Shown in pieces: positions 25,550-34,543 of a stretch of 64,000 nucleotides of DNA (the stretch's first letter is position 1; every line of letters starts with the position of its first letter). The notes under the pieces are model-generated. The model did not search any database and was not told where the DNA came from. It was given only the letters and a program-made list of their open reading frames with translations. Origin of the DNA: Streptomyces antioxidans (GTDB lineage: Bacteria; Actinomycetota; Actinomycetes; Streptomycetales; Streptomycetaceae); assembly GCF_000968685.2 (NCBI RefSeq), contig NZ_LAKD02000006.1, positions 153,444 to 217,443 of the forward strand, in the 5' to 3' direction. The position numbers and the translations under genes were made by a program.

Positions 25550-27586
25550 ATGACCGACGCTCCGCGCGATAACTCCGCCACCCGTGCGCGCTGGCAGACC
25601 TGTCTCAAGCTGGCCCGCGAACTCCTCCTCATCGGACCGGACAACACCGACCTCAAACTCGGCTATCTCCACACCCTCATCGATACGGGCAGCCTCGGCG
25701 TCACCCGCCACCCCCGCAAGAAGATCCTCATCATCGGCGCCGGTATCACCGGTCTGGTGGCCGGTCGGCTGCTGAAGGACGCGGGCCACGACATCACCAT
25801 CCTGGAGGCCAACACCGGCCGGGCCGGCGGGCGCATCAAGACCTTCCGCACCACCAAGCACCACCGGCCGTTCGACGACGCCGCCCAGTACGCCGAGGCC
25901 GGTGCCATGCGGCTGCCCGACTTCCACCCGCTCGTCCTCGCCCTCGTCGACAAACTCGGGCTCGGCCGCCGCCTGTTCTACAACGTGGACGTCGACCCCG
26001 CCACCGGCAGCGGCCCCGACGTCCCCGTCCCCCCGGTGACGTACACCTCCTTCACCGGCCGCACCTGGACCTACGGCGACGACAGCCCCGACTTCCGCGC
26101 GCCCGACAGCCGCGGCAACACCTGGATCCGCACCAACCGCGTCCAGGTGCGGCGCTCCGACTACAGCACCGTCCCTGAGAAGATCAACGAGGGCTTCCAC
26201 CTCACCGATGACGAGGTCCGCGCCCCCGCCGTGCGGATGGTCGACGACGCGCTGGAGAGCGTGCGGGACTACTACTCCGACGTGGTGGACGGGGAGCGGG
26301 TCAACAAGCCGCTCGAGGAGTGGATCGAGGGCTGGGCCCGGGTGATCCACGACTTCGACGGCTATTCGATGGGTGGCTTCCTGCGTGACTACGCGGGGCT
26401 CAGCGACGAAGCCATCGAGGCGGTCGGAACGCTGGAGAACATGTCCTCGCGGCTCCATCTCTCCTTCTTCCACAGTTTCCTGAGCCACACCGACATCAGC
26501 CCCGGTGTGCGCTACTGGGAGATACCCGGTGGCAGCTGGCGGCTGCCGGACGCCCTCCACCGGGGCCTGCGCGACGAGGTGCGGTTCGGCCACCGCATGA
26601 TCCGCCTGGAGTACTTCGACCCCAGCCGCGACTCCGCCCCCGCGGGCAGCGGCGCCGTCGGACCCGACGGATGGGGCGTGGCCGTGCGGACCGTCGCCGA
26701 GGACAACCCGGCGGGCCCCACCCGTCTGTGGACCGCGGACCTGGCGATCGTGGCCATCCCGTTCTCCACCCTGCGCTTCGTGGAGATCGTCCCCTCGATG
26801 TCGTACAAGAAGCGCCGCGCCATCATCGAGACCCACTACGACTCGGCCACCAAGGTGCTGCTGGAGTTCAGCCACCGGTGGTGGGAGTTCACCGAGGACG
26901 ACTGGCGCAGCGAGCTCGACAGCATCACACCGGGCCTCTACGCGTACTACCAGCGCGGCGGCGACACCGGCACCGGTCCCGCGCCCGAACTCGCCGAGGC
27001 GGGCCGCGACCTGCTCGGCGCCGCGGTCAAGGACAGCGGAGTCACCGAGGAGTTGCGCCAGGTCAACAGCGCCATGCCGCTGCGCGGCCCCGCCGTGCGC
27101 CCCGCCACCCACTGCTTCGGGGGCGGCTCCGCCACCGACAACCCCAACCGGTTCGTCTACTACCCCTCGCACCCGGTCGAGGGCAGCACCGGCGGTGTGG
27201 TGCTCGCCTCGTACTCCTGGTCGGACGACGCCGCGCGCTGGGACTCCATGCGCGAGGTGGAGCGCTATGTCTACGCCCTGCGCAACCTCCAGGCCCTGCA
27301 CGGACGCCGCATCGAGGTGTTCTTCACCGGCCTGGGCGCCACCAAGAGCTGGGCCCGCGACCCGTACGCCTTCGGCGAGGCCGCCACGTACACCCCGCAC
27401 CAGATGACCAGCTTCCACCTGGACGCCTCCCGCCCCGAGGGCCCGGTGCACTTCGCCGGGGAGCACACCTCGCTCAAACACGCCTGGATCGAGGGCGCGC
27501 TGGAGAGCGCCGTCCGCGCCGCCACCGCCGTCCACCAGGCCCCGCCCCTCACCACACCGGGCCCGGACCAGGAGGACCCCTCGTGA
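25550..27586 (+). CDS. L-amino-acid oxidase, L-glutamate-oxidase-like flavoprotein
   Basis: Predicted to oxidise an L-amino acid to the 2-oxoacid, ammonia and hydrogen peroxide. The 678-residue protein follows the layout I recall for Streptomyces L-glutamate oxidase: RELLLIGP...[11 protein letters not shown], the FAD loop [12 protein letters not shown] (residues 61-72), [12 protein letters not shown], then AEAGAMRLP whose Arg (120) matches the carboxylate-binding Arg, later [12 protein letters not shown] and the C-terminal [21 protein letters not shown] chose ATG 25550 because the protein aligns from there. No good ribosome site is visible, and an in-frame extension to 25211 looks non-coding. 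No signal peptide is seen. The next gene overlaps by four bases (GTGA). Confidence 0.85.
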   Translation: MTDAPRDNSATRARWQTCLKLARELLLIGPDNTDLKLGYLHTLIDTGSLGVTRHPRKKILIIGAGITGLVAGRLLKDAGHDITILEANTGRAGGRIKTFRTTKHHRPFDDAAQYAEAGAMRLPDFHPLVLALVDKLGLGRRLFYNVDVDPATGSGPDVPVPPVTYTSFTGRTWTYGDDSPDFRAPDSRGNTWIRTNRVQVRRSDYSTVPEKINEGFHLTDDEVRAPAVRMVDDALESVRDYYSDVVDGERVNKPLEEWIEGWARVIHDFDGYSMGGFLRDYAGLSDEAIEAVGTLENMSSRLHLSFFHSFLSHTDISPGVRYWEIPGGSWRLPDALHRGLRDEVRFGHRMIRLEYFDPSRDSAPAGSGAVGPDGWGVAVRTVAEDNPAGPTRLWTADLAIVAIPFSTLRFVEIVPSMSYKKRRAIIETHYDSATKVLLEFSHRWWEFTEDDWRSELDSITPGLYAYYQRGGDTGTGPAPELAEAGRDLLGAAVKDSGVTEELRQVNSAMPLRGPAVRPATHCFGGGSATDNPNRFVYYPSHPVEGSTGGVVLASYSWSDDAARWDSMREVERYVYALRNLQALHGRRIEVFFTGLGATKSWARDPYAFGEAATYTPHQMTSFHLDASRPEGPVHFAGEHTSLKHAWIEGALESAVRAATAVHQAPPLTTPGPDQEDPS

Positions 27587-29430
27587 CCGCGATCACCCCC
27601 GAGTCCACGGTCGCCCGCCATCTGGCCCGCCGCCTGGCAGAGTTGGGCATCACCCATCTGTTCGGGGTGCCCGGCAACCACCTCGGCCCGTTCCTCACCA
27701 CGCTGCGGGCCGAGGGAGACATCGAGTGGGTCGGCACCCCCACCGAGGGCGGCGCGGGCCAGGCCGCCGACTCCTACGCCCGTCTCCACGGCATCGGCGC
27801 CGCCGCGGTCACCTACAGCGTCGGCGCGTTCAACCTGCTCAACGCCTGTGGCGGGGCGTATGTGGAACACGTCCCGCTCATCGCCATCAACGCCTGCCCG
27901 CCGTACGAACAGTGGCAGAACTACCGCGCGCTCAGCCTGCTCACCTCCCATATGAGCCCGCGCCGGGAGAGCAACCTGGACGCCTACCGGCAGGTCACCG
28001 TGGAGGCGCAGGTCATCTCCAACCCGGGCCTCGCCCCCGGCCAGATCGACGCCGCGCTCACCGCCTGCCTCTCCGAGCGCAGGCCCGTCTACCTGGAGGT
28101 GATGGAGGACCTGTGGGACGAGCCGTGTGCCGTGGCCGGGGAGCCGCTGCTGCGCCGCGAGCGGCCGTTCAGCGTGCGCAACCAGACCATGCTGGCGAGC
28201 GCCGTCGCCGCGGTCCTCGCACTGGTCGAGGAGCACCCCGGCCCGGACGGCAGGCCCCGCCCGATCGTCTGGGCGGGCGAGGAGGTCGAGCGGTTCCGCC
28301 TCGACCGGCAGCTCACCGATCTGACGCAGGCCACCGGGGTGCCGTACTGCACCACCGTCGGGGCCAAGGCCGTCCTCGACGAGCGGCTGCCGCAGTTCCA
28401 CGGGGTCTACAACGGCAAGGCCAGCCACCCGGACGTACACGCGGTCTTCAAGGACTGGGCCACCTGCCGGATCGGCCTCGGCACCTGGTCCACCTCGAAG
28501 AATCTCAACGGTGAACTGTGCGTCGGCACGGACTGGGTGGTGGCGGCACGGGGCGGGGTCAGCGTCGGCACCCAGTACTTCCCCGACGTCCAGCTCGCCC
28601 GGCTGATCCCGGCCCTCCAGGACGCGCTGGTGGCGCGCTTCGGCTCCGGTGGCCTGACCGCCGACTACTACGCCGAGGCACACGCCAGGCACGGCGGGTC
28701 CGGGAACCGCCCCGCCTCCCTCGAGGACCACCGCGCCACGACGCTCCGCGCCGGTGGCGCGCTGTCCGGGCCCGGCGAACGGCTCACGTACGACGGGGTG
28801 TTCGACCGGATCAACCACTTCCTGGCCAAGGAGACCCGGGAGAGCTGGACGGTGGTCTCCGACGCCGCGTTCTCCCTGATCGGCTCGATGAACCTGACCC
28901 TGCCAGCGGGCGGCTTCCTGTCACAGGTCAGCTGGCTGTCCATCGGCTGGTCCGTGGGCGCGGCCACCGGCGCGGCGCTCGCCCCCGAGCGCGGCCACGC
29001 CCGCCCGATGGTGTTCGTCGGCGACGGCGCCTTCCAGGAGACCTGCCAGGAGATCTCCACCCACACCAGGCTCGGGCTGCGGTCGGTGGTGTTCGTAATG
29101 GACAACGGGCACTTCTACGGCATCGAGCAGATGCTGGTGCACCCGTCCTACTACGCGGACCGGGAGCCCCGCGGCGCCGCCGACACCGATGGCGCGGACT
29201 TCTACAACGTGCTCCACCCGTGGCACTACGAGCGGCTGGCGGATGTCTTCTCGGGCAAGAAGACCCCGGCGCACGGGGTCAGCGTGGCGCACCCCGGCGA
29301 GCTGGACGAGCTGCTGGCACGCCTCACCGACCCGACCGACCCGGTCAACGCCGGACCACTGCTGGTCCGGGTCCGGCTGCACCGGCACGACTATCCGCGG
29401 GCGATGGCCTACAAGGTAAAAGGGGAGTAG
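27583..29430 (+). CDS. Thiamine-diphosphate-dependent 2-oxoacid decarboxylase-like enzyme
   Basis: 615 aa of the pyruvate/indolepyruvate decarboxylase superfamily. The N-terminal pyrimidine domain has [12 protein letters not shown] and a Glu in [16 protein letters not shown] (about residue 55) at the cofactor-activating position. The C-terminal domain has the cofactor motif [13 protein letters not shown] (about residue 480) with DNGHF near 507. It is translationally coupled to the amino-acid oxidase, so it most likely decarboxylates the 2-oxoacid that enzyme produces to an aldehyde. A carboligase role cannot be excluded, as some sequence blocks are divergent. Confidence 0.8.
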   Translation: MTAITPESTVARHLARRLAELGITHLFGVPGNHLGPFLTTLRAEGDIEWVGTPTEGGAGQAADSYARLHGIGAAAVTYSVGAFNLLNACGGAYVEHVPLIAINACPPYEQWQNYRALSLLTSHMSPRRESNLDAYRQVTVEAQVISNPGLAPGQIDAALTACLSERRPVYLEVMEDLWDEPCAVAGEPLLRRERPFSVRNQTMLASAVAAVLALVEEHPGPDGRPRPIVWAGEEVERFRLDRQLTDLTQATGVPYCTTVGAKAVLDERLPQFHGVYNGKASHPDVHAVFKDWATCRIGLGTWSTSKNLNGELCVGTDWVVAARGGVSVGTQYFPDVQLARLIPALQDALVARFGSGGLTADYYAEAHARHGGSGNRPASLEDHRATTLRAGGALSGPGERLTYDGVFDRINHFLAKETRESWTVVSDAAFSLIGSMNLTLPAGGFLSQVSWLSIGWSVGAATGAALAPERGHARPMVFVGDGAFQETCQEISTHTRLGLRSVVFVMDNGHFYGIEQMLVHPSYYADREPRGAADTDGADFYNVLHPWHYERLADVFSGKKTPAHGVSVAHPGELDELLARLTDPTDPVNAGPLLVRVRLHRHDYPRAMAYKVKGE

Positions 29431-29434
29431 CGGC

Positions 29435-29941
29435 ATGTCAGAGATCATCAATGTGCTGATCGCGTTCGACGCGTTCTCGATCGCCAAGCGGTATCCCGAC
29501 GCGTCGAAGGACTACAACGCGCCGACCTGGGTCGACCAGAGCCTGATCTATATGACGACGCGCCAGGACCGCGTCATCGGCACCTCGGGGGCCGAGCTGA
29601 ACTTCCGCGCCAACCCCAGGGACATCATCAGGTGGCGCGAGACGACACTGTCGCTCAACAGCGAGTACTGCGCCCTGCTGTACCGGTACGCGAGCGGCGA
29701 CCCGCTCATCAGCACACCGCGGGTCGTGATCGGCGACGGCACCTATCCGATCCCGAAGGACGGGGCCACCGACCGGCCGGACTTCGAGACCCAGGACTAC
29801 GCGGACCACTTCTGGGAGGCGGACGTCAAGAAGGTTGGCGAGGTCACCTACCACTTCTCCTTCCAGATCCTGGACGCCGACCAGCGGCTGGTGGGGTACT
29901 TCCAGTGGGACCCGTTCATCACCATCGAGAAGCGCTCCTGA
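29435..29941 (+). CDS. PixA/AidA-type inclusion-body family protein
   Basis: 168 aa; the N-terminal INVLIAFDAFSIAKRYPDAS, the central strands (IGTSGAELNFRANPRDIIRW) and the C-terminal DQRLVGYFQWDPFITIE match the PixA/AidA family as I know it. PixA forms methionine-rich inclusion bodies in Xenorhabdus, and AidA is quorum-controlled in Ralstonia and Burkholderia; the biochemical role is unknown. The ATG lies four bases after the decarboxylase stop, with AGGGGAG as ribosome site, so it is the third gene of this unit. Confidence 0.75.
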   Translation: MSEIINVLIAFDAFSIAKRYPDASKDYNAPTWVDQSLIYMTTRQDRVIGTSGAELNFRANPRDIIRWRETTLSLNSEYCALLYRYASGDPLISTPRVVIGDGTYPIPKDGATDRPDFETQDYADHFWEADVKKVGEVTYHFSFQILDADQRLVGYFQWDPFITIEKRS

Positions 29942-29956
29942 CGGCCCTCCCCGCGG

Positions 29957-30829
29957 TCAGGTAGCGGCACGTCCCGAGTGAAAGACCCCCGCGGCGTGTG
30001 CCGCCGCGGGGGCGCTCAGCACGGTGTGGAGCCGGTCGAACAGCTCGCCCGCGGCCACGCCGTTCCAGTCCGGCGGGAGCAGCTCCAGGGGAAGCCCCGG
30101 GTCACGGTAGGGCATGCGCCGCCACTGGGTCAGCATCGGAACGTACGTACCGAACGCCTCCAGCGGCTGTGGCCCGCGGCGCGTCACGGCGTCCAGCACC
30201 GGGCCGTACCGGCGCAGGAAGTCCGCGTACATGGCGGTGAGTTCATCCAGGTCCCACCAGGAACGGACCTTCTCCCGCAGGTCGCCGAAGGCCACGTGGT
30301 CGCCGGTGAAGATGTCGACGTACGCGGACAGCTCCCGGCGCTCCAGGGTCCGCCGCGCCTCGTCCGCCAGGTGTCCGGGGGCGATCCAGACGCCCGACGC
30401 CGCGGTGCCGAAGCCCAGCCGGGTCAGGGCCGTCCGCAGGGCGTGCCGCTTCTCGCGCTCGGACTCGGGCACGGAGAACACCACGAGCACCCAGCCGTCC
30501 CCGCGGGACGCCCTGGTCCGCCGGAAGATGCGCACATCGCCCTCGGCGAGCGTCTCCAGGGTCGATCCGGCGAGCGAGTATCCGGCGACGCCCTCGCGGC
30601 GCTCCCCGCGCAGCACCTCGCGGCGCTTCATCCGGGAGACCGAGGACCGCACGGCCCGGCTCTCCACGCCGAGGTCCGCCATGAGGCCGATCAGCGAGGC
30701 GACCGAGAGCCAGTTGTGCTCGCCCCGGGCGTAGAGGCCGTAGAGCGTGAGGATGAGCGGGGCATGGCGGGACTCCCGCTCGCCCGCCACGGCGGTGGCC
30801 GGTGTCGTCTGCGCGGTCATTCCCGGCAC
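29957..30829 (-). CDS. PaaX-family transcriptional regulator
   Basis: 290 aa with the PaaX N-terminal winged helix (LILTLYGLYARGEHNWLSVASLIGLMADLGV, then SRAVRSSVSRMKRREVL) and the PaaX-like C-terminal domain (VFSVPESEREKRHALRTAL, GVWIAPGHL). Starts at ATG 30829 or 30820 are both plausible. PaaX proteins repress aryl-CoA pathways and respond to the aryl-CoA ester. It converges on the PixA-like gene and neighbours the aminobenzoyl-CoA genes at 31413-36925, its probable targets. Confidence 0.88.
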   Translation of the reverse strand: MPGMTAQTTPATAVAGERESRHAPLILTLYGLYARGEHNWLSVASLIGLMADLGVESRAVRSSVSRMKRREVLRGERREGVAGYSLAGSTLETLAEGDVRIFRRTRASRGDGWVLVVFSVPESEREKRHALRTALTRLGFGTAASGVWIAPGHLADEARRTLERRELSAYVDIFTGDHVAFGDLREKVRSWWDLDELTAMYADFLRRYGPVLDAVTRRGPQPLEAFGTYVPMLTQWRRMPYRDPGLPLELLPPDWNGVAAGELFDRLHTVLSAPAAAHAAGVFHSGRAAT

Positions 30830-30865
30830 CCTAACGTCCGGCGCCCCACCGTCTGGCGCCGCCCG

Positions 30866-31288
30866 TCACCGCGCGCCCGGTGCCACCAGCCGTTCCTCGG
30901 GGATCACGGCCACGCCCAGGATCTCGATCACCGCCTCGGGCTGCCACAGCGCCGTGCAGCCGATGCCCGCCATGGCCGGGTAGACGGGCCCGGCGAGCTC
31001 GCGCCAGACCTCGCCGATCTCCTTGCCGTGTGCCTGGTAGTCGGGGATGTCGGTGAGGTAGATGGTCACGCTCACCAGGTCCTCGGGCCGCCCTCCGGCC
31101 TCGCGCAGCGTGGTGAGCAGATTGCCGAACGCCTGCCGGAACTGCTCGACGACGCCCCCCGGGACGATCTTCATGTCCGCGTCGAGGGCGGTCTGTCCTC
31201 CCAGGTGGAGGGTGTTTCCCGCGAGTGTGCCATGTGAGTAGCCGCTGGGCCTCGGCAGAGCGGGCGGGTTCACGGGGACGGGGGTCAT
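30866..31288 (-). CDS. RidA-family protein (enamine/imine deaminase type)
   Basis: 140 aa of the RidA/YjgF fold: YSHGTLAGNTLHLGGQTALDAD, QFRQAFGNLLTTLREAGG, VTIYLTDI and the C-terminal EAVIEILGVAVIPEE. The Arg that activates water in true RidA (usually in a CxR or equivalent near the C-terminus) is not evident here, so this may be a RidA subfamily member with another activity. It is divergent from the cupin gene and could hydrolyse the imine formed in 2-aminobenzoyl-CoA breakdown; that is inference. Confidence 0.8.
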   Translation of the reverse strand: MTPVPVNPPALPRPSGYSHGTLAGNTLHLGGQTALDADMKIVPGGVVEQFRQAFGNLLTTLREAGGRPEDLVSVTIYLTDIPDYQAHGKEIGEVWRELAGPVYPAMAGIGCTALWQPEAVIEILGVAVIPEERLVAPGAR

Positions 31289-31315
31289 GGGGCCTCCGGC
31301 TCGGTTGTGTTCCGT

Positions 31316-31336
31316 CCTGTCCCCCGGCCGGACAGG
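31316..31336. promoter_or_regulatory. Inverted repeat in the RidA/cupin divergent promoter
   Basis: CCTGTCC (31316-31322) and GGACAGG (31330-31336) are exact inverted repeats with 7 bases between. TTGACT follows at 31341, a possible -35 for the rightward operon. It is a candidate PaaX-type operator. Confidence 0.55.
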
Positions 31337-31412
31337 TGTATTGACTTTAGATGACGACCGTGAGAAACACGAGACATCGGATCCTGGTCCCCGACTGAAC
31401 GGAGCCGACCCC

Positions 31413-31898
31413 ATGGAGCCCGATCTGAGCAAGTACCGCCTCCAGGGCGACAATTCGATGTACCGGCTGCCGAGCGGCATCGTCGCCCCCGTGGTGACCC
31501 GCGGCGGCCTCGAGAGCGCGAACACCGCCGACTCGGGCGGTGCCGTCCGGGTGGCGGGGGTGAGCATCCAGCACACCTCCGCCACCCGGCTCTGGTTCGG
31601 CAAGGTCAGCAACGAACCGGGCTACCGCTCGGTGACCCACCACCACGGCGAGGCCGAGACCGGTGGCTACGTCCTGTCCGGCCGGGCCCGCATCTACTTC
31701 GGCGAAGAGCTGCGGGACTACCTCGACATGGAGGAGGGCGACTGGGTCTTCGTGCCGCCGTACATGCCGCACGTGGAGTGCAACCTCTCCCGCACCAAGC
31801 CGCTGACCTGGATGACCACCAGGACACCGGAGAACATCGTGGTCAACCTGCCCGATATCGCCGACACCGAGCTGCGCGACTGGCTGGACCGCCGATGA
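31413..31898 (+). CDS. Cupin-domain protein
   Basis: 161 aa single-domain cupin. The first motif reads HHHGEAETGGYVLSGRARIYFG and the second PPYMPHVECN, giving a 2-His/Glu/His-type metal site. The start at ATG 31413 has GGAG upstream; frame before it is non-coding. It overlaps the thioesterase gene by ATGA. Small cupins of this kind accompany aryl-CoA pathways; a dioxygenase or isomerase role is possible but unproven. Confidence 0.82.
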   Translation: MEPDLSKYRLQGDNSMYRLPSGIVAPVVTRGGLESANTADSGGAVRVAGVSIQHTSATRLWFGKVSNEPGYRSVTHHHGEAETGGYVLSGRARIYFGEELRDYLDMEEGDWVFVPPYMPHVECNLSRTKPLTWMTTRTPENIVVNLPDIADTELRDWLDRR

Positions 31899-32797
31899 CC
31901 GGCACGTCCCCCACCTCCGCCGTCTTCACCGCCGCCGTCACCCTGAAGCCCGCCCAGCCGGAACACTTCGACCTCGCCTTCACCGCCACCACCCAGCCCT
32001 GCCCCTGGCCCAAGGCGTACGGCGGCGATCTGGTGGCCCAGGCCGCGGCGGCGGCCATGCGGTCGGTGACCGACGGCAAGTCCCTCCACTCGATGCACAG
32101 CTACTTCCTGCGCCCCGCCGACATCGGCGCCGAGGTGCGCTACGAGGTGGAGGCGGTGCGCGACGGCCGTGGCTACAGCACCCGGCAGGTGCGCGGCTAC
32201 CAGAACGGCAAGCCGCTGTACGTCTGTCTGGCCGGATTCGCGGCGGGCGAGCCCGGTGCGGACTTCCACCCCGGCTCCGGCGGCGAGGTGCCAGGCCCGG
32301 AGGGCCTGCCCACCTCGGCCGAGTACCTCGCCGAGCGCGACGGCGGCTCCATGACCGAGGAGTCCAAGGCGTACTGGTCCGGCGGGCGCGGCTTCGACAT
32401 GCGGCATGTGCCCGGCCCGGTCTATCTCACCGTCGAGGGGAAGCGCCTTCCGCACCAGGCGGTGTGGCTCAGGCCGTTCGACCCGCTGCGCACGGTCGAC
32501 GGGCTGACCGACACCCAGCGGGACCTGGCCGCCCTGGCGTATGTGTGCGACTACACGATCCTCGAACCCGTGCTGCGGGTGCTCGACCTGCCCTGGGCCA
32601 GGCCCGGACTGGTCACCGCGAGCCTCGACCACGCGATGTGGTTCCACCGCCCGGGGCCGGTGGACGGCTGGCTGCTCTACGTCCAGGAGGCCGTCGCCGC
32701 CGACGCCGGCCGGGGCCTGGGCACGGGGCGCTTCTTCACGCGCGATCACCGCCACCTGGCCACCGTGGTCCAGGAGGGCCTGATCCGCACCACCTGA
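31895..32797 (+). CDS. Acyl-CoA thioesterase II (TesB-like)
   Basis: 300 aa double-hotdog thioesterase: the first hotdog has PKAYGGDLVAQAAAAAM and HSMHSYFLRPAD, and the second has the C-terminal ASLDHAMWFHRP...DGWLLY block typical of TesB. Start at ATG 31895, coupled to the cupin gene. In this operon it would release free acid from an aryl-CoA or ring-reduced CoA ester. Confidence 0.9.
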   Translation: MTGTSPTSAVFTAAVTLKPAQPEHFDLAFTATTQPCPWPKAYGGDLVAQAAAAAMRSVTDGKSLHSMHSYFLRPADIGAEVRYEVEAVRDGRGYSTRQVRGYQNGKPLYVCLAGFAAGEPGADFHPGSGGEVPGPEGLPTSAEYLAERDGGSMTEESKAYWSGGRGFDMRHVPGPVYLTVEGKRLPHQAVWLRPFDPLRTVDGLTDTQRDLAALAYVCDYTILEPVLRVLDLPWARPGLVTASLDHAMWFHRPGPVDGWLLYVQEAVAADAGRGLGTGRFFTRDHRHLATVVQEGLIRTT

Positions 32798-32837
32798 TCC
32801 GCCGCCCTCCCCGGCGGGCTCCCGGAAGGACCCTTCC

Positions 32838-34511
32838 GTGACTCTTCCGCTCCCCCTCTCGCCCTCGGCACACCTCGACACCTTCACCCGCGACCGGCTG
32901 CCCCCCGCACATCTGTGGCCGACCCTCGAGTTCACCACGCCGGAACTGCGCTACCCGGACCGGCTCAACGCGGCCACCGAGCTCATCGACACCCCCACCG
33001 CGCTGTTCGGCCCCGACCGCCCCGCCCTGCGCACCCCGTCCGGCGAGGTGTGGACGTACGGCGAGCTGCGCGTCCGGGCCCATCAGGTGGCCCAGGTGCT
33101 CACCGAGGACCTGGGCCTGGTGCCGGGGCAGCGGGTCCTGCTGCGCTCGCCCAACAACCCCTGGACGGTGGCGGCCTGGCTCGGCGTCCTCAAGGCCGGT
33201 GGTGTGGTGGTGACCACCATGGCCGCCCTGCGCCCCCGGGAGCTCGTCCCCGTCTCCGAGCGCACCCTGCCGTCGATCGCCCTGGTGGACCACCGGTTCG
33301 CCGCTGACGTGCGCACGGTCAGGGACACCGTACTGCCCGGGCTGACCGTGGTGGAGTACGGCGGCGGCGGCCCGGAGGACCTGGTGGCCAGGGCCACGGC
33401 CAAGTCCGGTGCGTTCACCGGCGTGGACACCGCCGCCGACGATGTGGCGCTGCTCGGCCCCACCTCCGGATCCACCGGCGCGCCCAAGATCACCATGCAC
33501 TTCCACCGGGACATCCTGTCCATCGACAACACCTTCGGCCGCCACACCCTGGGCCTGGTCCCCGACGACCTGGTGGCCTGCACCGCGCCCCTGGCCTTCA
33601 CCTTCGGCCTCGGCATGCTGGTCGTCTTCCCGCTGCGGGCCGGAGCCTGCGCCCTGCTCACGGAGTCCGCCACTCCGCCGCGGCTCGCGGAGCTCGTACG
33701 GCGGCACGGCGTCACCGCCCTGGCCACCGCGCCCACCGCCTACCGGGCGATCCTGCGCGAGGGCGCCGAGCGGCGGCTGGCCGGGCTGCGCACCGGCGTG
33801 TCCGCGGGCGAGCACATACCCCGCGCCATCTGGGAGGAGCTGCGGGCCCGCATCGGCCTGAGGATCATCGACGGCATCGGCGCCACCGAGCTGCTGCACA
33901 TCTTCATCTCCGCGGCCGGGGATGACATCCGGCCCGGCGCCACGGGCAAGGCGGTCCCCGGCTACCGCGCCGCCGTACTCGGCCCCGACGGCGCGGAACT
34001 CGGCCCCGGGGAGCCGGGCAGACTCGGGGTCATCGGCCCGGTCGGCTGCCGCTATCTGGGCGGCGAACGCCAGCGGGACTACGTCCTGGAGGGCTGGAAC
34101 ATCACCGGTGACATCTTCCACCGGGACGAGGACGGCTACTTCCACTACCACGCCCGCAGCGACAGCATGATCGTCTCCTCCGGGTACAACATCGGCGGCC
34201 CGGAGGTCGAGGCCGCCATCGACACCCACCCGGACGTCGTGGAATCCGCCGTGGTGGCCCGCCCCGACGCCGAGCGCGGCTCGATCGTGTGCGCCTTCGT
34301 GGTGCTGCGGGACGGTGTGCCCGGCGGCGCGGCCAAGGCGAAGGAGATCCAGGACCACGTCAAGCGGGTCCTGGCGCCCTACAAATACCCGCGCGAGGTG
34401 CGGTTCCGGGACGCCCTGCCGCGCAACACCAGCGGCAAGCTCCAGCGCTTCGCGCTCCGCAGGATCGTCGAAGACGAGCAGGGCTCCGCCGAGGCCGTCG
34501 CTGAGAGCTGA
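32838..34511 (+). CDS. 2-aminobenzoate/benzoate-CoA ligase-type enzyme
   Basis: 557 aa of the ANL adenylate-forming family. The P-loop reads PTSGSTGAPKITMHFHRDIL; the MHFHRD extension is typical of 2-aminobenzoate- and benzoate-CoA ligases. The later core motif YNIGGPEVE and the C-terminal catalytic Lys in NTSGKLQRF are present. GTG start at 32838 after AAGGAC. Expected reaction: anthranilate (or salicylate) + ATP + CoA to the aryl-CoA. The last codons lie in a threefold GAGAGCT repeat. Confidence 0.88.
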   Translation: MTLPLPLSPSAHLDTFTRDRLPPAHLWPTLEFTTPELRYPDRLNAATELIDTPTALFGPDRPALRTPSGEVWTYGELRVRAHQVAQVLTEDLGLVPGQRVLLRSPNNPWTVAAWLGVLKAGGVVVTTMAALRPRELVPVSERTLPSIALVDHRFAADVRTVRDTVLPGLTVVEYGGGGPEDLVARATAKSGAFTGVDTAADDVALLGPTSGSTGAPKITMHFHRDILSIDNTFGRHTLGLVPDDLVACTAPLAFTFGLGMLVVFPLRAGACALLTESATPPRLAELVRRHGVTALATAPTAYRAILREGAERRLAGLRTGVSAGEHIPRAIWEELRARIGLRIIDGIGATELLHIFISAAGDDIRPGATGKAVPGYRAAVLGPDGAELGPGEPGRLGVIGPVGCRYLGGERQRDYVLEGWNITGDIFHRDEDGYFHYHARSDSMIVSSGYNIGGPEVEAAIDTHPDVVESAVVARPDAERGSIVCAFVVLRDGVPGGAAKAKEIQDHVKRVLAPYKYPREVRFRDALPRNTSGKLQRFALRRIVEDEQGSAEAVAES

Positions 34512-34543
34512 GAGCTGAGAGCTAATTGCTGAAAGGAACCCCC

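Noticed and set aside
34503..34523. Threefold GAGAGCT repeat at the end of the ligase gene considered as a mobile-element footprint
   Set aside because: A 7-base microrepeat with no flanking element or duplication; replication slippage explains it.
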